The translations under genes were made by a program, and so were the position numbers. A stretch of 60,272 nt of DNA from Candidatus Blautia stercorigallinarum (GTDB taxonomy: Bacteria > Bacillota > Clostridia > Lachnospirales > Lachnospiraceae): contig DXIQ01000008.1 in assembly GCA_019112785.1 (NCBI GenBank), positions 1 through 60,272 of the forward strand. Direction: 5' to 3'. Below the pieces are notes generated by a model that made no database searches, was not told the DNA's origin, and worked only from the letters and a program-made list of their open reading frames with translations. How positions within the stretch are numbered: the first letter of the stretch is position 1; each line of letters opens with the position of its first letter. Shown in pieces: positions 49,997 through 58,407 of the stretch.

Positions 49997-50650
49997 ATGA
50001 TCTATATCAAGAAAGGAAAAGAGCCGGCATCTTTGACCGCATATAAGAAACAAAAATATGTATATTTTGACGGGTACGATAAAAAAGATGATATCAGGGA
50101 ACAATTACTGAAAGACCAGGGATATTTATGCGCTTATTGTATGCGAAGAATTGATATTAAACATATGAAAATAGAACACTGGTATCCGGAAAATCTTCTG
50201 ACAGATCTGGAAACGTTGGACTATAAAAATATGCTGGGATGTTGTGAGGGACATATAGACGGAACAAGAGGAAGTGATGATACTTGTGATACCCGGAAAG
50301 GCTATCAGAAGATACAAGTAAATCCTCTTGACAGGAGTACTTTGGAGTCTATCCAGTACAGATCAGCAACCGGTGAAATTTATTCTGAAAATGAAGAAAT
50401 CGAGAAGGATATTAACGATACGCTGAATTTAAATTCAGAAGCTCACATGCTGAAACTAAACCGAAAGCATCTTCTGTCTCAGGTTATCATGAACCTGAGC
50501 AGTCAGCAGAAAAATGGAATATGGAAGAAATCAGTTCTTGAAAAGGCGAAAGCGATATATGAGGGTAAAGATGCCGCTGGTATGAAGAGAGAATATGCGG
50601 GTATCGCACTTTGGTATATTGATAAAAAATTGAAAACTGTGAAAAAGTAA
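49997..50650 (+). CDS. ptuB: Septu defence HNH endonuclease PtuB
   Basis: About 217 residues. It begins MIYIKKGKEPASLTAYKKQK, the usual start of the retron/Septu HNH family. The nuclease core is LCAYCMRRID then KIEHWYPENL, and a second half NMLGCCEGHID with paired cysteines, giving the His-Asn-His and zinc ligands. The C-terminal helices follow. It should cut nucleic acid when activated by PtuA and so stop phage growth. ATG 49997 is better spaced from AGGAG than ATG 49994. It ends at a dispersed hairpin acting as terminator. Confidence 0.85.
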   Translation: MIYIKKGKEPASLTAYKKQKYVYFDGYDKKDDIREQLLKDQGYLCAYCMRRIDIKHMKIEHWYPENLLTDLETLDYKNMLGCCEGHIDGTRGSDDTCDTRKGYQKIQVNPLDRSTLESIQYRSATGEIYSENEEIEKDINDTLNLNSEAHMLKLNRKHLLSQVIMNLSSQQKNGIWKKSVLEKAKAIYEGKDAAGMKREYAGIALWYIDKKLKTVKK

Positions 50651-50674
50651 AGACATGTCTGGAAAAGGATAAGA

Positions 50675-50732
50675 GGACTGCCACATAGATGCATTGAAAA
50701 TTTGCATGGATGCGGCAGTCCCCTTTTATTTT
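50675..50732 (+). terminator. Dispersed hairpin element, copy 4, as Septu terminator
   Basis: GGACTGCCACAT pairs with ATGCGGCAGTCC (one mismatch), followed by CCCTTTTATTTTT. Confidence 0.8.
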
Positions 50733-50736
50733 TAAA

Positions 50737-50765
50737 TTGATTCTCTCATAGAAAGAAGTTAAACT
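50737..50765 (+). promoter_or_regulatory. Promoter of the UbiD-UbiX-LpdD operon
   Basis: TTGATT (50737-50742) and TAAACT (50760-50765) are 17 bp apart. No other promoter is evident before 59.7 kb, so the genes up to 59,690 may share it in part. Confidence 0.45.
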
Positions 50766-50800
50766 ATAGGTTAGAAGATTTAATACGAGGTGATGAGAGA

Positions 50801-52260
50801 ATGACAGACAAAGTGAGAGATTTAAGAAGCGCTCTGAAACGGCTGGAAAATATGCCGGGACAGCTGATCACCACCAATGTGGAAGTAGATCCTATGGCAG
50901 AGCTGGCCGGTGTATACCGCCATGTAGGCGCGGGAGGAACGGTTATGCGGCCCACTAAAGAAGGACCTGCCATGATATTCGAGAATGTCAAGGGGCACCC
51001 GGGGCAAAGGTAGCCATCGGACTTCTGGCCAGCAGGAAAAGGGTAGCTGCCCTTCTTGATACAGAACCGGAAGATCTGGGTAAACTTCTGTGCAGATGTG
51101 CGGAAAATCCCGTACAGCCTGTAGTGACAGACAAGAAGCCCCCCTGTCAGGAGGTGGTCCATCTGGCGGAAGATCCTGAGTTTGACCTGAACAAGCTGGT
51201 GCCTGCCCCAACCAATACGCCGGACGATGCCGGTCCCTACATAACTCTGGGCATGTGCTATGCTTCCCATCCGGATACAGGCTTAAGCGATGTGACCATT
51301 CACCGCCTCTGCATCCAGGGAAAAGATGAGCTGTCTATTTTCTTTACTCCCGGAGCCAGACATATCGGCGCTATGGCAGAGCGGGCGGAGGAATTAGGAC
51401 AGAAGCTGCCGATTTCCATCAGTATCGGCGTGGATCCGGCGATTGAGATCGGTTCCTGCTTTGAGCCGCCTACAACTCCTCTGGGATATAATGAGCTTGC
51501 TATTGCCGGAGCTTTAAGAGGAGAACCTGTGGAGCTGGCCCCCTGCCTTACAGTGAAGGAAAATTGTATTGCCAATGCAGAATATGTTATTGAAGGAGAA
51601 GTGATCCCGGGAGTAAGAGTCCAGGAAGACCAGAACAGCCATACAGGCTACGCCATGCCGGAATTTCCGGGATACACAGGACCTGCCAGCAGCCAGTGCT
51701 GGCTTATAAAAGTAAAAGCAGTGACCCATAGAAAAAATCCTATTATGCAGACCTGTATCGGCCCCAGCGAGGAACATGTTTCTATGGCGGGGATCCCTAC
51801 AGAAGCCAGCATTTACGGCATGGTGGAAAAGGCTATGCCGGGAAGACTCCAGAATGTGTACTGCGCTTCCCCGGGAGGAGGAAAATACATGGCAGTGCTC
51901 CAGTTTAAAAAGTCTTCCCCTTCTGACGAGGGACGGCACAGACAGGCTGCCCTTTTGGCATTTTCCGCTTTCAGCGAGCTGAAACATGTATTTCTGGTCG
52001 ATGAGGATGTAGACTGCTTTGACCTGAAGGACGTGATCTGGGCTATGAACACCAGAATGCAGGGGGATGCGGATATCATAACCATTCCCGGGGTACGGTG
52101 CCACCCACTGGATCCTTCTAATGACCCTTCCTGCTCCCCAAGTATTCGGGACCACGGGATCGCCTGCAAGACTATCTTTGATTGTACAGTACCCTATGAC
52201 CAGAAGGAGCGGTTTAAAAGAGCAAGGTTCATGGAGGTGGATCCGGAAAAATGGCTTTAG
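50801..52260 (+). pseudogene. ubiD: UbiD-family decarboxylase with a one-base frameshift
   Basis: Frame one from the ATG at 50801 reads RDLRSALKRLENMPGQLITT to MIFENVKGHPG and then stops at 51013. The next frame picks up as KVAIGLLASRKRVAALLDTE without loss and runs to 52260. Inserting one G in the run at about 51000 (CCGGGGCAAAG) restores GHPGAKVAIG, the expected family text. The full product would be about 486 residues, normal for UbiD. Later landmarks include PGVRVQEDQNSHTGY and VDEDVDCFD. UbiD uses prenylated FMN to decarboxylate aromatic acids; UbiX and LpdD follow directly. Either the gene is inactive, or it slips in a G-run, or the assembly missed one base. Confidence 0.8.
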
Positions 52261-52886
52261 ATCGCAGACAGGAAAACAAGGAGAATACAGAGGGTGAAAG
52301 AAAACGGATCCTGGTAGGGATTTCCGGAGCTTCAGGGATCCCGGTGGCTCTGGAAGTGCTGAAAGGTCTTGGGGAAGCAGGAGTGGAAAGCCATCTGATG
52401 ATCAGCCGGGGCGGAGAGCTGACGGCCGGGCAGGAAGCACCCGGTTCCCTGGAAGAGATCAGGGCTTTGGCAGATGTGATCTATGACAACCGGAACATCG
52501 GAGCAGCGCCTGCCAGCGGCAGTTTTCGGAATATGGGAATGATCATTGTACCCTGCAGCATGAAAACCCTGGCTGGAATACACAGCGGCTATAGCGACAG
52601 TCTTCTCCTTCGGGCGGCAGATGTTGCCTTAAAAGAGCGGAGAAAACTGGTCCTGGCCGTGCGGGAGTGCCCTTTCAGCACTATCCACCTTCGGAATATG
52701 TATGAACTTTCTTCCATGGGAGCTGTGATACTTCCTCTGGTGCTCAGTTATTACAATAAACCGGAGAATCTCCAGGATGCCGCCCGGCACCTGGCAGGAA
52801 AGATCCTGGATCAGTTTGGCGTGGAATACAGACCCTTTAAGAGATGGGAGGGTATGGAAACAGATGGAATCTTACAGAGAGATTGA
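52251..52886 (+). CDS. ubiX: UbiX-type flavin prenyltransferase
   Basis: A 211-residue flavoprotein. After a short N-terminal extension it has ILVGISGASGIPVALEVLKGL, the UbiX/Pad1 signature, then PASGSFRNMGMIIVPCSMKTLAGI, SLLLRAADVALKERRKLVLAVRECPFS and SYYNKPENLQDAARHLAGKILDQFG. It attaches a dimethylallyl group to FMN, making the cofactor UbiD needs. Its start overlaps the UbiD stop by 10 bp and its end overlaps the LpdD gene, so the three are co-translated. The Asn..SGS and serine-rich sites are intact. Confidence 0.93.
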   Translation: MALDRRQENKENTEGERKRILVGISGASGIPVALEVLKGLGEAGVESHLMISRGGELTAGQEAPGSLEEIRALADVIYDNRNIGAAPASGSFRNMGMIIVPCSMKTLAGIHSGYSDSLLLRAADVALKERRKLVLAVRECPFSTIHLRNMYELSSMGAVILPLVLSYYNKPENLQDAARHLAGKILDQFGVEYRPFKRWEGMETDGILQRD

Positions 52887-53220
52887 AAAAAGCCTCCTGG
52901 GAAGAAAGATCACCGCAAGGCTTCAGTTTCTGGATGAGGGGCTGAATGTCCTTCTCACAGGAGGAGAAAAATCTCATATCGGCGCAGTCAGCGGAAGAGT
53001 TCCGGGACAGGAGCCGGTGGACATAGAGCTTCCCGGACATAGGGAAGGAAATCTGGCGGCACAATGGGCCGAAGAACTATACCGGACATGGGAAATGCCT
53101 GTATGGGTGGAATGCGGCATTCATTATGAAAATCTGAGCAAAGAAGGGATCCGCCAGGTACTGGATGTCTGCCGGGAGATGCTGGAAGAGATACTGGCAG
53201 AGCGACTCGAAAATAATTAA
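52864..53220 (+). CDS. LpdD-type small subunit of aromatic-acid decarboxylase
   Basis: An 118-residue protein. The text ITARLQFLDEGLNVLLTGGEKSHIGAVSG is the hallmark of the LpdD/VdcD family that accompanies UbiD and UbiX in gallate and hydroxybenzoate decarboxylase operons. A compact alpha/beta domain ends in a helix. The family is proposed to help handle or load the prenylated flavin. I chose the ATG at 52864 (MESYRE); the frame is open further up inside ubiX, but the family begins here. It overlaps ubiX by 23 bp. Confidence 0.8.
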   Translation: MESYREIEKSLLGRKITARLQFLDEGLNVLLTGGEKSHIGAVSGRVPGQEPVDIELPGHREGNLAAQWAEELYRTWEMPVWVECGIHYENLSKEGIRQVLDVCREMLEEILAERLENN

Positions 53221-53299
53221 AGCGAATGGCCGGGAGCGGATTTATGACAGTTGTCTGAATACATCAGGAGAACTGGATACAGAGGAGCAGGAGAGGATC

Positions 53300-53728
53300 A
53301 TGGAGGATAAAGAAAAATTTCAGAAAAATGTAGAAGTAGTCTCGAAAGCCCTGAAGGAGCAGGCCGGAGTGAGAGAACCTGAAGAAGAGGCCAAAAGCCT
53401 CTATAAAAAATTTACCCAGACCAGGCAGGAACCGGTGCGGCTGGCGGTGGCTCTTCGGGGGTTTTTTCTTCCCCAGACCGGGGAGGAGGAAAAAGAAGCC
53501 TACGGCAGGTATTTAAAAAGCCGGATCCGCCCGGCGGTGGAGGCTCTCATCGATGAAGACCAGGTGGAAAAGCTGGAGATCATAGAATCTCTTGGCTGGC
53601 TGGAAGGAAAAAATATAGATGTGTTTATCCGGATCGCCAGACAGGGACAGAAAAATGCCGCTCTGGTGTGGCTCCTCCACCTGAAAAAAGAAAAATATGG
53701 ATTTAAAGACCGGGATTTTTCCCTGTAA
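53300..53728 (+). CDS. Unrecognised helical protein, first gene of the chaperone-ATPase cluster
   Basis: A 142-residue, mostly helical, charged protein with no signal peptide or membrane segment. Visible blocks are VEVVSKALKEQAGVREPEEE, KFTQTRQEPVRLAVALRGFF, IDEDQVEKLEIIESLGWLEG and VFIRIARQGQKNAALVWLLH. I do not recognise a family. The ATG at 53300 follows GGAGAGG. The VWA-protein gene starts 15 bp after its stop, so they are surely co-expressed. A size and helical make-up like this would suit an adaptor or a small scaffold, but that is only a suggestion. Confidence 0.75.
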   Translation: MEDKEKFQKNVEVVSKALKEQAGVREPEEEAKSLYKKFTQTRQEPVRLAVALRGFFLPQTGEEEKEAYGRYLKSRIRPAVEALIDEDQVEKLEIIESLGWLEGKNIDVFIRIARQGQKNAALVWLLHLKKEKYGFKDRDFSL

Positions 53729-53743
53729 AGGCAGGTGAACGAG

Positions 53744-55060
53744 ATGGAAGACAAACAAAAACACCGGGAAGAGCTGGGAATCCGGATCCTGCAGAACAGT
53801 CAGAATGAACTGTATTCCTATTTTCCCTATCTGGACGGAGCTTTTGCAGGGCTTCGATACCGTCCTCAGGAGAAAACAAAAACCATAGGGACTGACGGAG
53901 AATTCCTGTACTTTTCACCGGTATTTCTGATCAGAGCATACCAAGAAAATCCCCGGCTTGTCCGGAGAGGATACCTCCATATACTTCTTCATTGTCTGTA
54001 TCTTCATCCTTTTTATAGAGAATCTTTTTTCACAGAGGGGAAGAAGGAAAAAGATCTGTGGGATCTGGCCTGCGATATGTGGGTGGAGGAGATCATAGAA
54101 AGAGAGCAGATACCGGGACTTTCTCCGGGAAGGGATCCGGTCCGGGAACAGTGTTTCTGGATCATGAGGGATCAGTCCCTTTCAGCAGAAAGGATCTATT
54201 ATATGCTGACAGGAGGCAGATTTCCCTATACCAGAGAGGTATTGAAAAAGGCATTTTCCTTTGATGACCACAGGTTCTGGGAAGAAATAAAACAGGAAAA
54301 ACGGGGCGCAGGGACACGGAAGAAATGGGAAGAACTCCGTTCTCTTACAGGACAGAAAAAACAACAGAAAAAGAAACGGGCGGGAACCCACCGGGGAAGT
54401 TCTGAAGAAGATATGGAAGCCCGGCCCCGGGGAAAATTTGATTACCGGAAATTTCTCAAAAGGTTTGCGGTGCCCAGAGAAGAAGTGGAACTGGATACAG
54501 AGAGCTTTGATTATATCTTTTACAACCTGGGGATGGAGCGGTATGGGAATACCCCTCTCATAGAGCCTTTGGAATATAAAGAGGTGAACCGTCTGGAGGA
54601 ACTGGTCATCGCCATTGACACTTCCAGTTCCTGTTCTTCGGAAACCGTCCGGGGATTTCTGGGAGAGACCTATCGGATCCTGGAAGAAAAGGAAAACTTT
54701 TTCCGGAAGATGAAAGTCTACCTGATCCAGTGCGACTGCTGTGTCCAGAACGTGAAGGTGATCCATTCTGAGGAAGAGTGGAAGGCTTACAGCAAAAATA
54801 TTAAGATACAGGGGAGAGGCGGCACAGACTTCCGCCCTGTGTTTCAATATATCAGCCAGCAGCAGGAGAAGAAAGAGATACGGAATCTGAAAGCCCTGAT
54901 CTACTTTACAGACGGGGACGGGATCTATCCCCAGAGCAGGCCGGATTATGAGACAGCCTTTGTATTTCTGGAGAAGTCAGCCAGAATGGATATGGTGCCG
55001 GACTGGGCATATAAGCTGATTGTTCCGGCGAAAACAGAGAAGCAAGAGGAAGAGCTATGA
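53744..55060 (+). CDS. VWA-like DUF2201 protein (MoxR partner)
   Basis: A 438-residue cytoplasmic protein. The N-terminal part resembles the putative metallopeptidase domain of DUF2201, but the HExxH position reads HILLHCLYLHPF, without the catalytic Glu; DLACDMWVEEII follows where a third ligand is usual. A lysine-rich linker is found near residues 200-230. The C-terminal third is a VWA domain with a complete MIDAS: DTSSS in VIAIDTSSSCSS, Thr in GRGGTDFRPVF and Asp in YFTDGDG. Such proteins work with MoxR-type ATPases, and the ATPase gene here overlaps the stop by 4 bp. The VWA domain probably holds a client for the ATPase. ATG 53744 fits AGGTGA best. Confidence 0.88.
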   Translation: MEDKQKHREELGIRILQNSQNELYSYFPYLDGAFAGLRYRPQEKTKTIGTDGEFLYFSPVFLIRAYQENPRLVRRGYLHILLHCLYLHPFYRESFFTEGKKEKDLWDLACDMWVEEIIEREQIPGLSPGRDPVREQCFWIMRDQSLSAERIYYMLTGGRFPYTREVLKKAFSFDDHRFWEEIKQEKRGAGTRKKWEELRSLTGQKKQQKKKRAGTHRGSSEEDMEARPRGKFDYRKFLKRFAVPREEVELDTESFDYIFYNLGMERYGNTPLIEPLEYKEVNRLEELVIAIDTSSSCSSETVRGFLGETYRILEEKENFFRKMKVYLIQCDCCVQNVKVIHSEEEWKAYSKNIKIQGRGGTDFRPVFQYISQQQEKKEIRNLKALIYFTDGDGIYPQSRPDYETAFVFLEKSARMDMVPDWAYKLIVPAKTEKQEEEL

Positions 55061-56586
55061 ATATAAAAGAGGCAAAAACAGAGATCATCAATACTATCCG
55101 CGCATATAACAAGAAGGACGACCAGGGATGTTATACCTTTCCTCTGGTGCGTCAGCGTCCCATTCTTCTTATGGGACCTCCGGGAATCGGGAAGACCGCC
55201 ATCATGGAACAGGCAGCCCGGGAATGCGGCGTAGGGCTTGTGGCCTATACTATTACCCACCATACCCGTCAGAGCGCTATCGGCCTTCCTCATATTGAGA
55301 CAAAAGTGTACCAGGGAAAAGAAGTCAGCGTCACAGAATATACCCTCAGTGAGATCATTGCTTCGGTATACCAGTGTATGGAAGAGACCGGGAAAAAAGA
55401 GGGGATCCTTTTTATTGATGAGATCAACTGTGTGTCAGAGACCCTGGCCCCTACTATGCTCCAGTTTCTGCAGAATAAAACCTTCGGAAGCCATAAGGTG
55501 CCAAGAGGCTGGGTGATCGTGGCGGCAGGCAATCCTCCTCAGTATAATAAATCTGTCCGGGAATTTGACATCGTGACTCTGGACAGAGTACGGAAGATCG
55601 ATGTGGAAGCAGACTGCGACGTATGGATGGAATATGCCTGCAGGCAGGAAGTCCACGAGGCCATACTGTCCTATCTGCGGATCAAAAAGGATAATTTCTA
55701 CTGTGTGGAAAATACAGTGGACGGAAAATTTTTTGTTACGGCCAGAGGCTGGGAGGACCTGTCAGAGATCCTGAAAAGTTACGAAGAGTTTCAGATCCCC
55801 GTGACAGAAAGCCTGGTAGAAGAGTATCTTCAGAAAGAAGAAACTGCCCGGGATTTTGCAGCCTATTATCAGTTATACCGGAAATATGGCACAGATTATG
55901 GGATCACCCGGATACTGGAAGGCAGTCTTTCTCCTGAGGACTACAAAGAGAAGATAGAAATGGCAGGTAAGGGAGGTTTTGAGGAGCGGTTTACCGTGGT
56001 AAATCTGGTTCTCGGAGCTCTGCACACCGGCTTTTCCCTGTTCGCCGGAAAGGAAGAAAGACGGATCTGCCTGCACGAGGCTCTGGGGTACCTGAAAAAT
56101 TATATTCAGGACCATGAAGAGATCCAGGATATCCATGCCTTTATCCAGAACCGGAAAAACAGCCTGGAGGTAAAAATCGAGGCAGGACTTTTAAGAGAAA
56201 AAGAGATCCAGAAAGAAAACTGGGTGATCCGGAAACTGGAAGAATACGACTTGAACCTGAAAAAAGATCATATCCGGAAATCGGCCCAGGGATTTGAAAA
56301 GATCAAAGAATATTTCCAGACGGAACTTCAGGAGAGGGAACAGGAAACCCAGAACCTTCTGGATCAGACGAAGAAGGCATTTCATTTTCTGGAAGAGGCC
56401 TTTGGGGACAGTCAGGAGATGGTGCTCTTTGTATCCGGCCTGACCCAGGATGACAAGGCCATGGATTTCCTTACGGTCCATGAAAGCCCCATGTATCTGA
56501 AGTGGAGCGAAAAGCTTCTCTACAGACAGGAGGAAGAGAGACTTCTGGAAGAGTGCAGGAAAGAAGAAAATCTGCTGGGAGAATAA
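55057..56586 (+). CDS. MoxR-family AAA+ ATPase
   Basis: A 509-residue ATPase. Walker A is LLMGPPGIGKTAIM near residue 40, Walker B is GILFIDEINCVSE, sensor 1 is VIVAAGNPPQYNKS, and an arginine finger is found in LDRVRKIDV. The AAA core is about 300 residues; the C-terminal 200 are helical and unlike the short lid of plain MoxR, ending in a coiled region (LQEREQETQNLLDQTKKAF). MoxR ATPases remodel or activate protein complexes with a VWA partner, which is the overlapping gene before it. It lies 18 bp before the Hsp70 gene. The client is unknown. Confidence 0.9.
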   Translation: MNIKEAKTEIINTIRAYNKKDDQGCYTFPLVRQRPILLMGPPGIGKTAIMEQAARECGVGLVAYTITHHTRQSAIGLPHIETKVYQGKEVSVTEYTLSEIIASVYQCMEETGKKEGILFIDEINCVSETLAPTMLQFLQNKTFGSHKVPRGWVIVAAGNPPQYNKSVREFDIVTLDRVRKIDVEADCDVWMEYACRQEVHEAILSYLRIKKDNFYCVENTVDGKFFVTARGWEDLSEILKSYEEFQIPVTESLVEEYLQKEETARDFAAYYQLYRKYGTDYGITRILEGSLSPEDYKEKIEMAGKGGFEERFTVVNLVLGALHTGFSLFAGKEERRICLHEALGYLKNYIQDHEEIQDIHAFIQNRKNSLEVKIEAGLLREKEIQKENWVIRKLEEYDLNLKKDHIRKSAQGFEKIKEYFQTELQEREQETQNLLDQTKKAFHFLEEAFGDSQEMVLFVSGLTQDDKAMDFLTVHESPMYLKWSEKLLYRQEEERLLEECRKEENLLGE

Positions 56587-56604
56587 GAAAAAAGGGGGGA
56601 TTTT

Positions 56605-58407
56605 ATGTCTTATCTGTTAGGAATTGACCTGGGAACTACCAATTCCCTGGGGTGTGTATACAAAGACGGAAGGATCCAGCTGATTCCAAACCGCTATGGT
56701 TCCTACCTTACGCCCAGTGTGGTGAGCGTGGACGAAAATCAGGAGATCATTGTGGGAGAGATCGCCAGGGAGAGGCTGATCACAGCTCCGGACAGAACCG
56801 TCAGCTCTTTTAAAAGATACATGGGTGAGGAGAAGACTTTTCATCTGGGAGGCCTTAACTTTACCCCGGAAGAACTGTCCAGCTTTGTAGTCCGCTCGAT
56901 CGTAGAGGACGCCCAGGCTTATCTGGGAGAGGAGATTGAAGAGGTGATCATTTCAGTCCCTGCTTATTTCCACGATAAACAGCGGTATGCTACGAAAAAG
57001 GCAGGGATGCTGGCCGGGGTACAGGTCCACAGACTGATCAACGAGCCCAGTGCGGCGGCTCTGGCCTCTTATCTGGATAACGGGGAAGAGCAGCTTTTTC
57101 TGGTCTTTGATTTCGGAGGGGGAACGCTGGACGTATCTATTGTAGACTGTTTTGAAAATGTGGTGGAGATCGAAGCTGTGGCGGGAAACAACCACCTGGG
57201 AGGGGATGATTTTCATCAGGTAATGGTGGACTCCTTTTTAAAAGAGCATGAGATTCCCAAAAGGGATCTGTCCCAGAAGGATCTGGCGGTATTGGCCAGA
57301 CAGGCAGAAAAATGCAAACGGGAGCTGAGCAGTCAGGAAGAAGGAAAGATGACGGCCTGGATCAGAGACAGGGAATATACCAGCGTGTATACTAACCGCC
57401 GTCTGGTAGAGGAAAGCGCAGGGATTTTTTATAAGATCAAGGAAGTGCTGAACAATGCGGTGAAAAGCGCCCAGATCCTTCCAGAGGACCTATCAGGTAT
57501 TGTAATGGCAGGAGGATCCAGTAAAATGCCGATAGTGAACTCCTATGTAGCCCATCTTTTCCATCGGGAGCCTGCCCTGAACATGAACAGTGACGAAATG
57601 ATCGTCCGGGGACTGGGATATCTTTGCGGAGTGAAGGCCAGGGATCAGTCGGTGAAGGATTATGTTCTCACAGACATCTGTCCTTTTTCTTTGGGAACTG
57701 CCACCAGGAATGTCAGTGACAGCAGCAATCCTTATTTTACGCCTATCATTCCCCGGAATACGGTTCTTCCCTGTTCCAGAGTCCATCGGTTTTATACGGC
57801 AGATGACCATCAGAGACAGGTCACCTTTCCTGTACTCCAGGGAGAACACGTCTATGCCAGAGATAATCGGAAGCTGGCGGAATATACCCTGGCAGTTCCC
57901 GATGGACCTGCAGGCCAGGAAGCAGTGGATGTCCGGTTTACTTACGATATTGACGGTATCCTGCTGGCAGATATCCGGGTGGTGTCTACAGGCCATACCA
58001 TCAGCAGCGTGGTGTCCCAGACAGTAGATGATGAGAGGCTCCAGGCCAGAATGAAGGAGCTGGAAAAGCTGAAGGTACATCCAAGGGAAGTTACAGAAAA
58101 CAAGCTTCTGCTGAACCGTCTTATGACTCTGTGCGAGGAAAGCTCGCCGAAGGACCGGGAATATTTCACCGGACTGATCGCCTTATTTGAAAAGACCCTG
58201 GAAGATCAGGATCCCAGAAAGATTAAACGATGCCGGGAACAGATCCAGAAGAGCATTGCTAATTTTTCCGACAGGGAGCTTTTTGATGATTTTGACTTCT
58301 GGGGAGAGATCTACGGCGGCGGAGACGACGGGGAAGAACAGGAGCAGGAGGAGAAACCGGAAGAAGATTTAGATTTTATGGAGTTTAGCAAAAAATGGAC
58401 AAATTAA
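56605..58407 (+). CDS. HscC-like Hsp70 chaperone
   Basis: A 600-residue Hsp70. The ATPase domain has phosphate-1 LGIDLGTTNSLGCVY, PAYFHDKQRYATKKAG, connect-1 NEPSAAALASY, phosphate-2 FDFGGGTLDVSIVD and the adenosine motif VMAGGSSKMP. The substrate domain (from about 375, ICPFSLGTA and PIIPRNTVLPCS) is shorter than in DnaK, and the tail is acidic (EEQEQEEKPEEDLDFMEF). This profile suits HscC-type, specialised Hsp70s, not the housekeeping DnaK. The gene overlaps the next one, a membrane J-protein, by 13 bp, which names its likely partner. It follows a GGGGGG ribosome site. Confidence 0.92.
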   Translation: MSYLLGIDLGTTNSLGCVYKDGRIQLIPNRYGSYLTPSVVSVDENQEIIVGEIARERLITAPDRTVSSFKRYMGEEKTFHLGGLNFTPEELSSFVVRSIVEDAQAYLGEEIEEVIISVPAYFHDKQRYATKKAGMLAGVQVHRLINEPSAAALASYLDNGEEQLFLVFDFGGGTLDVSIVDCFENVVEIEAVAGNNHLGGDDFHQVMVDSFLKEHEIPKRDLSQKDLAVLARQAEKCKRELSSQEEGKMTAWIRDREYTSVYTNRRLVEESAGIFYKIKEVLNNAVKSAQILPEDLSGIVMAGGSSKMPIVNSYVAHLFHREPALNMNSDEMIVRGLGYLCGVKARDQSVKDYVLTDICPFSLGTATRNVSDSSNPYFTPIIPRNTVLPCSRVHRFYTADDHQRQVTFPVLQGEHVYARDNRKLAEYTLAVPDGPAGQEAVDVRFTYDIDGILLADIRVVSTGHTISSVVSQTVDDERLQARMKELEKLKVHPREVTENKLLLNRLMTLCEESSPKDREYFTGLIALFEKTLEDQDPRKIKRCREQIQKSIANFSDRELFDDFDFWGEIYGGGDDGEEQEQEEKPEEDLDFMEFSKKWTN

